From contig BSYO01000014.1 in assembly GCA_033239525.1 (NCBI GenBank), forward strand, positions 14,678,021 to 14,742,020: DNA of 64,000 bases, in the 5' to 3' direction. Origin of the DNA: Nepenthes gracilis (taxonomy: Eukaryota > Streptophyta > Magnoliopsida > Caryophyllales > Nepenthaceae). Under the pieces are notes generated by a model. It was not told where the DNA came from and did not search any database. It saw nothing but the letters and a program-made list of their open reading frames with translations. This document shows positions 47,561 through 57,569 of this stretch, piece after piece. Positions within the stretch are counted from its first letter, which is position 1, and each line of letters begins with the position of its first letter. The position numbers were made by a program, and so were the translations under genes.

Positions 47561-49140
47561 GCATGAGCGAAAGGCCAGCTTTACCACCACACTCATCCAA
47601 ATATGGTTAACACCATAAGTCAAACAAATGCTCCTGGAGACACGACTTTTCCCGACAACGACCCTCCAGTAGGTAGTTGTCAGAAAGACCGACAGATAGT
47701 CTTAATGCAAGCTGTGAACGATCGAATGGAAAATATGGTGGTGGCATTCCACACCCTTTGCATGCGATTAGGACAGCAAGGGCAAACATTTCCAATTCCA
47801 ACCGTAGGCACTCCTGCCTCTAAAAGGAGCCAGAGGAGGAGATGCCTGATGAGAAATATGGAGCAGCCAGTTGACCAGGAAAAAGTGCCCTCAAGTGACA
47901 GAGAAGGAGGTTGCTCGTGACTGGAAGGCCGGTTAGGCCCAAGATCCGAGGAGGAAAGCCCAGAGCAACGAAATTCTCGTCATATAAGAAATGATCAAAA
48001 GCCTCCAGACCACGATGGGGTTTTCGGCAACATATTGCCTGGAGAAGGGAGTAGTCGCCCTAACCGGCCAAAGCATTTAGGGTTGAGGGATTAACTCAAC
48101 AAGAAAAGATCAATAGCAACTGTTGCTCCTCATGTGGAGGAAAAATTGGAGAAGATTTGGCAACGCTGTTCGGCGAGGGTGTAGAGAAATATTCTGCAGA
48201 TTTGAGAAGATCTCCTTTCACAATGGGGATTAGAACTTTCCCACTCCACATAAATATAAATCCCGACGTTGGACATCTACGATGGAAGTGCTGATCCTAT
48301 AGATCACTTGGACCACTTCCGCACACACTTAAGTTTCCAAGGTCTTGATGAAATAATCATTGTCAGTGTTTTCCCTTAACACTTAAGGGAGATGCTCGAA
48401 TATGGTTTCACTTTCTACCACCAAACTCAATCTAGTCATTCGAGGAATTGGCCGAAAGTTTCTTAACACAGTTTACTTCTAGTAGAATGATTAAGAAGCC
48501 GCCTTGGCACTTGGCTTGTATCAAGTAAGGGCCAAGGGAAAGTTTGAAAAGTTTTTTAGGAAGATTCACTGTGGAAGCCCGGCAGATTCTCCGACTTACC
48601 GATGAGGTAAAATTGAATACCTTTATGAATACCTTGGAATCGGGCGAGTTCTTTAAGCATCTGACTCATAAGGATCCAATGAATTTTTCTGAGGCAAAAG
48701 CTATAACCCGCGCCTACATAGCCGCAGAGGAAGTGAACAAGGCAAAGAAGTCACAACGTGAGAATCGCTCGTAGCGTGGACAGGTGGAATGAAAAGGTAT
48801 GGAGACCACATTGACTCGCAAAATCCAAAGAAGCAGTCCAAGTTTGAGTCAAGGGCTCGAAGGGGATTCAAGCCCTTAAACTTGACCCCATTAAACGACT
48901 CCCAGACCAACATTCTTATGGAAATATAAGGAGAAAAGTTTTTTAAATAGCCAAAGCCAAACAAGAACTCGGATGGAGGTAATCAATCAAAATATTGTGA
49001 TTACCATCAATCTCCAAGATACAACACTGAGGATTGGACTCTAAAAAGAGAAATTGAAGAGCTCATTCGAAAAGGGAACCTCAAAAAATTCTTGAAGAAC
49101 CAAGGACAAGCCACTAGAGGAAGAAAATATGAAGAGTAGA
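47561..49140 (+). pseudogene. Element 2 gag remnant
   Basis: A frame from ATG 47603 (MVNTISQTNAPGD) runs to 47920. After frameshifts come the conserved gag core (HLDHFRTHLSFQGLDE, LKGDARIWFHFLPPNSI, FEELAESFLTQF, about 48300-48470), LKSFLGRFTVEARQI and EAKAITRAYIAAEEV (48544-48740), and a zinc-finger-region remnant (YHQSPRYNTEDWTLKREIEE, about 48997-49055). This is the retrotransposon gag family. Frameshifted several times. Confidence 0.82.
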
Positions 49141-49289
49141 ACCAGCAGTAGCGCCCGAGGAATAGAGTTACAATAGGAGTGGTTAACATAATATCAGCCA
49201 AACCACTCAGAAGCACACTTCAGACCGACTAGAAGCTGCTGAAGAAAACAAAAGGCCAAGGGTTGGGGTTAGGAATGATGTAATCTGTT

Positions 49290-49811
49290 TTGATGAAAAC
49301 GATTTGTCTCATGTACAAATTTTTCATTCTGACTCACTTGTTGTGTCGTCGCTTGTTTCTAATGGTATAGTAGATTATCAGTTGAAACGCGTCTTTATCA
49401 ATAATGGAAGTTTTAATAATTTGATTTACTTGGATGTCTACTTTAAATTGGGTTTAAAGAAAAGTCAACTTTAGCCGACGAATTGACCCTTTTATGGATT
49501 GGACAACAAGTCAGTATCCGTTCAAGAGACCATACAATTGAAGGTTGTATGGGGCAACCCATGTTCTCACCTTTTTGGTTGTCGATCTACCTTCAATTTA
49601 TAACGCCATCATAGGCAGACCTTGTCTAACGGCCTTTGGGGCAATAACGTCCATCTTGCACCTAAAGATGAAATTTCCAACATCTTCTTGTGTTGGTGAC
49701 ATCTTGGGTGGCCAAGTCACTGGCCAAACTTGCTACTTATCACAAATCACTCAAGTAGTCCCAAAATGGCCAATTGAAGATTTGGACTATCAAGATGAAA
49801 TGACGTTGTAA
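49290..49811 (+). pseudogene. Element 2 protease region
   Basis: VDYQLKRVFINNGSFNNLIY (about 49371-49430) and THVLTFLVVDLPSIYNAIIG with RPCLTAFGAITSILHLKMKF (49557-49676) are typical of the Tat protease and its junction with RT. A frameshift separates the two parts. Confidence 0.7.
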
Positions 49812-49979
49812 CAAGCTCGGTCCGGCGAAACAACTGAGCAGGTTCCTCTCAACCCAAATGACCCGGAGAAATGTGTACAAGTTGGAAGCTTTCTTTCTGG
49901 TAAGCTGAGAGATCAACTTATCTCCTTCCTCAAAAAGAATGCAAATGTGTTCATATGGTCACCTGTCGACATGCTCAGA

Positions 49980-50700
49980 ATACCGGCCAATTTGATAGTC
50001 CATAAGTTTGGACTTGATCCTAATTATAAACCAGTCAGGCAATGACAGAGAAACCACTTAATTGAAAAACTTATTGCAATCCGTGAGGAAGTGAAAAAGT
50101 TGATCGACGTCAGATTCATCAGAGAAGTGCAGTATCTTGACTGACTCTCCAACGTTGTGCTTGTAAAGAAAAGTAATAAAAAATGACGAATGTGTGTGAA
50201 TTTCACCAATTTGAACAAGGCTTGTACCAAGGATAGTTATCCTTGCCCAGGATAGATTCGTTGATGGATTCCACGGCGGGATACAAGTAGCTAAGTTTCA
50301 TGGACGCTTAATCCGGATACAATCAAATTAGGATGAACCCGGAAGATGAAGAACATACTTCTTTCATGACCGACCAAGGTACATTTTGTTATAAGGTAAT
50401 GCCTTTTGGTCTCAAAAATACATTAGTCACTTATTATTAGCTTGTAAACAAAATGTTTGAGCCTTAAATTGGTAAAAACATGGAGGTTTACATGGATGAT
50501 ATGCTCGTGAAGAGCAAGGCAACGTGTGACCACATCCGAGATTTAAGCGAAGCCTTCAAGGTACACCGAAAGTATTGAATGAAGTTGAACCCAATTAAGT
50601 GTGTTTTCGGAGTAACTTCTGAAAAATTCTTGGGCTTTATAATCTTCTAGTGCGGGATTTAAGCTAATTTAGAGAAAATAAAGGTAATAATAGATATGGC
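49980..50700 (+). pseudogene. Element 2 reverse transcriptase remnant
   Basis: KFGLDPNYKPVRQ, LIEKLIAIREEVKKLIDV, NLNKACTKDSYPCP, a SFMDA fragment, EDEEHTSFMTDQGTFCYKVM and MEVYMDDMLVKSKAT (about 50484-50525, with the catalytic YMDD) follow the standard gypsy order. Stops (for example after KPVRQ) and shifts occur. Confidence 0.85.
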
Positions 50701-51640
50701 ATCACCTAGGATGGTAAAAGACGACCAAAGATTAATTGGGAGGCTTGCAACTTTATCCCTTTTTTTGGCCAAGTTGGCCGAAAAATACCTCCCTTTCTTT
50801 AACGCTTTAAGGGGGACAAAAGCAAATGGATTCATTTGGACGGTGGACTTCCAGGCTGCTTTCCAAGAGTTGAAGGACTATTTGTCTAGTCCTTATCTGT
50901 TGGCTTCACCAAAGCACGGTGAAGATCTATATCTATATCTGGCAGTGTCGAAAATGGTGTTAAGTTCGGTGTTAATCCAATAGCAATCGAATGTACAACA
51001 GCTGGTGTACTACGTTAGTAAGATGTCAGTCGATACTGAAACTCTTTACTCACACACAAAGAAAATGGCCTTAGCGCTCATTCATTCAGCCCAAAAATTA
51101 CAATATTATTTCCAAACTCATAGAATAATCGTTCTCACTGACCAACCTTTGAAAGCTGTGTTACAAAGGCCTGATATGTCTGGAAGGCTAGTCAAGTGGG
51201 TTATGGAATTAAGCGAGTTTCACATTGAATTTAGATCAAGGCCGGCTATCAAAGGTCAAGCCCTGATAGACTTCATTGTTAAAACCACGTCCCAAATTCT
51301 AGGCATCTCCATTAGCAACGAAGACGCCTGCCAAGTAGAAGGCTTGTCAAGTTGGACCTTGCATGTCGATGAATCGTCAACACAATCAGGTAGTGGGGCC
51401 GGAGTGGTTATGAGGACTCCTGATGGAAAGGAAATCAGCTATTCTTTGAGGCTTGGATTCCCGACAACTAATAACGTCGCCGAGTATGAGGCCTTGCTTG
51501 CTGGGCTCATGCTAGCCAAAGAGTGTTTAACAAAGCATATAATTGTGTTTAGCGATTTCAAATTGATTGTTAACCAAGTTTAGGGAAGCTTTGACGTAAC
51601 TAGTCTATCGTTAAAGAACTATCTCGCAAAGGTGAAAAAT
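50700..51640 (+). pseudogene. Element 2 RNase H and second, archaeal-type RNase H
   Basis: KLAEKYLPFFNALRGTKANG, FQELKDYLSSPYLLASP and YYVSKMSVDTETLYSHTKKM with VLTDQPLKAVLQRPDMSGRL (50770-51200) form the polymerase-linked RNase H. A second domain starts WTLHVDESSTQSGSGAGVVM (51355-51414) and continues through NNVAEYEALLAGLMLAKECL and the FSDFKLIVNQV end (51471-51582). It has the acidic residues expected of an active RNase H. The 192-codon frame 51005-51583 spans both. Confidence 0.85.
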
Positions 51641-51839
51641 ATGGTACAAAGTTTTGACAAAATGGAGATAGTTCATATCTCATGAGTGGACAATGGAAAG
51701 GCAAACCAGCTTGCAAGGGTTGCAGCTGTCGAAAATCCTAAACAATATTCAAGATGCCCATGGGAAGTTCTGCAGACCCCAAGTATTGAGGATCCAGCGC
51801 AAGAAATTCTACAGGTCCTTGATCAGAAAAATTAGATGT

Positions 51840-53078
51840 CGCTATGTTGGAGATACCTAACTGATAGAGTATCACCGGAGAGCCCAAACGATGCTAAACA
51901 TGTGAAAAAGACAGGATATTGGTGTGTTATCGTGAACTAAAAAAATGTACCGCTGAGCATACTTGACCCCATACCTTAGATGCCTCACTTTGGAAGAGGC
52001 AGATTATATCCTGAGTGAAGTCCACCTCGAAATATATGGATCTTATATAAGAAGTAAAAATTTAGCCTTTAAAATTATGAAACAAGGTTATTACTGGCCG
52101 ACAATGAGAAAAGATGTAATGGATTTCGCTAAAATATGCGAAAATTGCCAGCTGCACGAGAATATACTTCATCAACCGCCAACTGAGTTGAAAACCCTAC
52201 AAATGCCATGGCCATTTGCACAGTGGGTCTTGATATTCTTGACCCATTTCTAATCGCAACCGGTCAGAGAAAATTCATTATTGTCGGCATTGATTATTTC
52301 ACAAAGTGGGTAGAGGCTACTCCCTTGGCGAAAATTACTGAGCATAATGCCACAGAGTTTGTACGACAAAGTATCATCCGTCGGTTTGGGATCCCAAAGG
52401 TTATAATAGCCAACAATGAGACCCTAATTTACGAAAAAGTACTTCACCAAATACTGTACAAGTTTAGATGTTAGGCTACTCCATACTTCAATGGCTTACC
52501 CGCAAGCTAATGGATAGGTAAAGGTAACTAACAGAATTTTGTTGCATGGGTTGAAGAAAAAATTAGAAGACGTTGGGGGCTCCTGGGCAAACGAATTTCC
52601 TTCAATACTGTGGTCTTTTCGGACTACACCCAAAGAGCCAACTCGGAAAACGCCATTTAGTCTATACTTTGGGACGGAGACAGTAATCCCTATGGAGATT
52701 GGGCTACCCGGGCTACCGAGTCTCAAAGTTAAAAACTTTGATCCTCTTAGTAATACCCAAAGACTTAGGCAACATCTTAACCTGCTCCACAAAATCTGGG
52801 CACAGCCAAGGTGCGTACGGCTACATATCAACAGCAAGTTGCACATTATTATAATAAAAGGGTAAAGGCTTGAAAATTTTGATATCAAAGACTCGGTGTT
52901 ACGCAACATAGAGGACACGGGGAAAATTATCAACAAAAATATGCTGTCCCCAAACTGGGAGGGACCATTCATTGTGTCAACCATCCTCTGGGACGGTACA
53001 TATAAATTGCGCAGTCAGAACGGTAAATTTATATCGGTAACATGGAATACAATTCATTTAAAGAAGTTTTATCAATAG
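51840..53078 (+). pseudogene. Element 2 integrase remnant
   Basis: The zinc-finger part reads YILSEVHLEIYGSYIRSKNL, GYYWPTMRKDVMDFA and CENCQLHEN (51993-52167). The core has GLDILDPF, IIVGIDYFTKWVEATPLAKI and RFGIPKVIIANNETLIYEK. The second catalytic aspartate (normally in a SDNGTQF-type motif) reads as NNET. The catalytic-glutamate region near 52510 reads NG, stop, VKVTNR instead of NGQVEVTNR. The C-terminal part (52539-53078) ends SVTWNTIHLKKFYQ. Inactive. Confidence 0.85.
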
Positions 53079-53899
53079 TTTCATTCGAGATCCAAGTAGG
53101 TGATGTAGGTAATGCATGCATCTTCATGTGCCTGTGTCATGTTTCATCTTAATAAAATCATTTGCCTTTTTATTTATTTCTTTTTACAATTGTTTCATTC
53201 GAATATATATGTGTGCGCATGTAACAATGTATCAAACCAAACTAGCCTAAATTCCCCCTAAGTTAGATGTTTTTTCATCTCACCTGTTCCGTGACCCATA
53301 TGTGGTCAAAAGAATCTCGATCCAGTTACGAGCGATCCCACAGGCGATCAAAAATTTCAATTACAAATCCATTCCAACCGACCAAGCATGGTAGAACAAT
53401 TAAACCTTAGGGGGCCATTTAGCATGTGTGCTTCGATTCCCTTCCTCAGGAATAAGCACCTTCAATCAACCATGGCCTACAAGTTAGGATTAGAATTGTC
53501 AACGATCCTAATTTCACCAAAGCTCGGGACCAATAAGCACATAGCCAAAGCGCTTAGCCGGCAAACGATTACTTATAGAATAAAATAGACAACCAAAAAA
53601 TCGAGGTCTTAATGGGCCATTGTATTCTTTAACAAAATCAAGATTATATGAATAGTAAAGTAAGCTATCACTGGGACCTACCCGGGTGATGAGAACTCGG
53701 CTCGTAAGAGTTAGAAAAGTCTCGCAAGTCAAATGAGTGACGGGCACCTATATTTTTCTCATCAAAAAAGCTTACCGGGAATTACGGGTCAACCAACAAC
53801 ACGATTTGGTAGCATACTTGAACGCCATCTAGGAATCGGGCATTCAACACATGTCCCACCTCCTCCGGCGTAAAACACGCCCTCAACTCAAAGAACAAG

Positions 53900-55667
53900 C
53901 AAGCATTCTCACTTCAGAGCTCTACATTTTGTTAGTTGAACAACTCAAGAGCTCCCCTTGTGCCCTGCAATTCGACTTGAAAATTAGAAATTGGATCTCG
54001 ACATTGTTGTAGAGCGCTTGGGTCAACTCAATTTCATTGCAAATGGTTGATCTCATCTTATAATTGACGAATCCACAGTTTCCTTTGATGAAGGCCAATC
54101 TTCAAGGGATCGATCATTTTGTCCTCCTGTGAGCGCGCAAACTAAGTTCATCATATCAACACTTATCCAACTCAATGGAGGAGAATTAACCAAATACTTA
54201 CAGTGAAAAATGGCACTCTGAGAGCTGCCTCAGTCAAGGGAATCCTTGACCCTAGATGCTGGAGTAGAATCTGGCCGTCTTCCAACAAGGCTTGGACAAG
54301 CCGATGAAGTCGTCGAGCCAAGAGTGAACGACCACGCAGGATGGTGTTCACCAATTTCTGGTTGAGATGAGGAGGCTGCTAAATTGAACACTGGAGACTC
54401 TGAGTGAGAAGTCTCCTCAATTCCTGCCACTCCAGTAACTTCCTCTACAATAGCTGGGCAAGCAGATGGCCCCGCTTAGGTATGCGAAGAAGCAAGCATC
54501 AACGCATATTCAATCTGGACGTCTTCGGCCTTGATCTAAGTGCCGCACGCAATAGTTTGCCCAACATCAACAGGCTGGCCCACAATTTCATGAACACTTG
54601 AGGGCTCAACAGAAATTACTGGGGGATCCCCACCAGTAATGAACTCGGGTCCAAAACCCATCTCGAACTCAAGCTCCAGACCCGTTTGAACAAGCGGGTC
54701 TGAACTTGGGTTATTAGGTTGTGTGACTTCAGGCTCAGAGGGGTTTGCCTCAATGGAGAGAAAAGAGGAAACTCGGCATTGTGATGAAACAGCTTTGGCT
54801 TTGGTGGCATCTGTTTTTCTTTTACGCACTTTTGGTGGTGATACGATAGCAACCACTGTTTCTTCTACACCAGACACCCACTCAGTAAAGATTAAAATTT
54901 TCAGTGAAAGAAGGCAGTCTTTATTCTTATCATTAAAAGAATCCGCTTTCTCGCAGAGCAGCTCAACAAATAACTTGGCTAAATCCTCCTCTTGAGGACT
55001 AACCCTACCGGTGAGTGAGTTAGAAACTTTTCTTCAACCACAAGGAATGCCCACAGATAACTTCATAAAGAAAAACCTATCTTTTCAGTCGTTCACAAAT
55101 TCATGGATCAACCCAGAAATGTTTACTTCCTTGGGAAACAACGAAATATAATCGCCGCTTTGGACGAATCGGAAAATAACCTTGACCGCGGTGGAGTTAA
55201 GTTCCAACCCACAAAGACGGAAAAAAATACAAATAGTGTAAAGATATCTTACAGTATTTGCGTGAAACCTAGCAATGGGAACACCAAAATCCTTAAACAT
55301 ATGGAGTAACTTGCGCGCAATGGGAATGCAAAAGCCACTCCGAAGGTAAATCTCGTATACGGTGATGGAATTAGAAGGGGAAGCACAGGCCCAATCGTTC
55401 TCACCAAGTGCCATAAATGGAATCTCCCTAGGGATGTTGAATTGAGAATACAACCTATCAACATCATACACAGAAAGTACTAATCAAGTATCAGTGACTC
55501 GAAGAGTCATAAGAGCAAAAACTCTTAAGAGCAAAGAAGAGATGACCAGAAAGAGGAAGAGAATCAAAATGTTAGGGTTTGCAGTTTGACGACAGTGAAG
55601 GAGAAGTAAACTCACCAAAGAACAATACCAAATTTGAGGGCGGATTTTTCGGAGCCGAAACGACGCC
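53900..55667 (-). pseudogene. Element 2 antisense ORF (Tat-lineage aORF)
   Basis: On the minus strand, a 128-codon frame (55471-55085) reads YDVDRLYSQFNIPREIPFMA, ENDWACASPSNSITVYEIYL, RSGFCIPIARKLLHMFKDF and LELNSTAVKVIFRFVQSGDY, the conserved N-terminal domain of the Tat antisense protein (the plant gypsy-type transposon family). Further 54877-54536 (SPPKVRKRKTDATKAKAV, a lysine-rich patch) and 54430-54172 continue as a low-complexity C-terminal half. Frameshifts separate the parts. The role of the protein in the element is unknown. Confidence 0.78.
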
Positions 55668-55837
55668 ACTTTTTAATCGAAAAGGGAAGTTATGCATGGT
55701 TTTGAGGTGTTATGATTACAACTTATTTAAAACATTGTATGCATCATTTCAAAAATCGTTCTCATCATTAATGATGCGGCGAAGCACCCAAGGTGAACCG
55801 CGAAATGCAAACCGATTACTTGTTGTTAATGTATCCT

Positions 55838-56415
55838 CTCCGAAAATTTTGTCACTTCAGAGATTTTGTTCTCTCCAGAAGTTTTGTCACTCTGGAGATT
55901 TCATTCTCTCCAGAAGTTATGTCATTCCAGAGTTTTCATCCTCTTCAAAAATTTTGTCAATCTGGAGATTTCATCCTCTCCAAAAGTTTTACCACTCCAG
56001 AATTCCATCCACTCCGAAAAATTGTCACTTCGGAGGTTTTGTCACTCCGAAAATTTTGTTACTTCGGAGATCTCATCCTCTCCAAAAGTTGTTACTCTGG
56101 AGATTTCATCCTTTCTGAAAACTTTGTCACTCCAAAGACTTCATCCACTCCAGAGACTTTGTCACGCCGAAGGTTTTGTCACTTCGGAAGTTTTGTCACT
56201 CCAAAGCTTTCATCCTCTTCGAAAATTTTGTCACTCCGGAGATTTCATCCACTCTAAAAACTTTATCACTCTGGAGGTTTTGTCTCTCCAAAAGTTTTGT
56301 CACTCTGAAACTTTTATCCTCTCCGAAAGTTTTGTCACTCGGAACTTTCATCTTCTCCAGAAGTTCCATCCTCTCCAAAATTTCATCTCACTCAGATTTT
56401 ATCCATTCCTAGAGT
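55838..56415 (+). repeat. 35-bp minisatellite, about 16 copies, in the element 2 3' region
   Basis: Units of the form CTCTCCGAAAATTTTGTCAC followed by TCCGGAGATTTCATC repeat with period 33-35 bp. Each unit is built of two similar halves of about 17 bp (CTCC-GAAG-TTTTGT), and adjacent halves are often complementary (CTCCGAAA with TTCGGAG). All three forward frames stay open across it, giving repetitive frames of up to 202 codons that are not genes. It sits between the antisense ORF and the polypurine tract, where Tat elements are known to grow tandem repeats. Confidence 0.88.
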
Positions 56416-56572
56416 TTGATCACTCTCGCTTAGTTTCATTCCTGATTGGCTTCAAAAAATCAACTATAGAGTGACTCCACTAAGGTAACAACAGAGAGCA
56501 TATGGGAAATGAGGAGTACGCCATCAATAAACATACCAAAGGTTAAAAACTAAAAACCTTTGGCATGGGGGA
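56416..56572 (+). other. Element 2 sequence before the 3' LTR, with polypurine tract
   Basis: Ends TTTGGCATGGGGGAC (56560-56572); the GGGGGA run (56567-56572) is the polypurine tract priming plus-strand synthesis, as in element 1 (GGGGGGC). Confidence 0.65.
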
Positions 56573-57110
56573 CAAGTAATGGATATAACTGCAGATAAGC
56601 CCACCTGGTGAAGGGCTGCTCGGCCATGATGAGAATTGGGATGAATTGATGTCGAGGCCCAAAAATATAATCCATTAAGGTCCCATACTGTAACCTACTA
56701 GATCGTGTGCATGATGCACACGATCCCACGACCGGCAGCCCTAATTGATTTGGTTTATCAATGAGTCATAAGGAAAACGGACAAAAAAAAAAACAACTGA
56801 GTATCATATAACAGAAATGCACCCAGCAACAAGCAGGGGGATCCCGAAAAAAGACATCCAAACCTGTCATGTACACGTATTTACTATTTGGACTAAATTT
56901 CCTTTAAAATTTACTTCCTCTTTAAACAAAAAATTGACTTGAGTATAGGAGTGTTTGTCAGGGAATAAGTCCCGATTGTCCTCTAATACTCTAATTTTAG
57001 TTGTGGTGTGCAGGATTCAAATCGTCAAAGACGGAGGAAAGATCCAACTCGTTCACCCAAGGTATAATTGATCAAGGTCCGTCACAAATTAGGGTCCTCA
57101 AAACGCATCA
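56573..57110 (+). repeat. 3' LTR of element 2
   Basis: Starts CAAGTAATGGATATAACTGC, close to the usual Tat start, and ends AAAACGCATCA at 57110. Contains GTAACCTACTAGATCG, GAGTATCATATAACAG, GACTTGAGTATAGGAGTG and GTTGTGGTGTGCAGGATTCA, which recur in the scrambled 5' LTR. Confidence 0.78.
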
Positions 57111-57569
57111 AACATGATGACAAATAAAATCTACGGGTTCAAATTGATTCAAACTTAATTATAAATTTTTTTTTATAGAAATAATTTGTATTTTAAATAA
57201 ATATCAAACTTAATTTTTTAATATGTTATATTTTTGCATAATTAATACTTGTTAATGTAAATATTTAAATTTATACTTAAAATAATATTTTATTATAAAC
57301 ACTATAAATTTTAAAATATTTTATATTTTAATTATTTTTTATGTAAAAATGATAAAAATATCTATAAACAGAGTTAGAAAAGTCATAGTTAATTATAAAC
57401 TGGCACAATTATAATTTTTATTATGGGGCGATTGACTCATATTGAATCCAATTAGACTTAATAATTATAAATTTTTACCTAAATTTAACTTTATTCAATC
57501 TAAACCTGATTTTAATTAGATTTACTTGAGACCCCAAAAGATTGATAGAATTATAATTACATTAATTAA
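57111..57569. other. AT-rich spacer right of element 2
   Basis: No gene, RNA or clear repeat is seen. Confidence 0.45.

Larger units (their letters stand above)
46943..57110 (+). mobile_element. Element 2: full-length Tat-lineage Ty3/gypsy retrotransposon, mutated
   Basis: A scrambled 5' LTR (46943-47560), gag, protease, RT, two RNase H domains, integrase, an antisense ORF, a 35-bp minisatellite, a polypurine tract and a 3' LTR lie in the order typical of Tat/Ogre/Retand elements. It is better preserved than element 1: long stretches of RNase H and integrase remain open, but several frames are shifted and catalytic residues are lost. It is related to element 1 across gag, pol and the antisense ORF but with a different LTR, so the two belong to different families of one lineage. 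Confidence 0.9.

Noticed and set aside
55579..56474. Forward frames of 154, 179 and 202 codons
   Set aside because: Products of the 35-bp minisatellite, open in all three frames; repetitive S/F/L-rich peptides with no conserved start.
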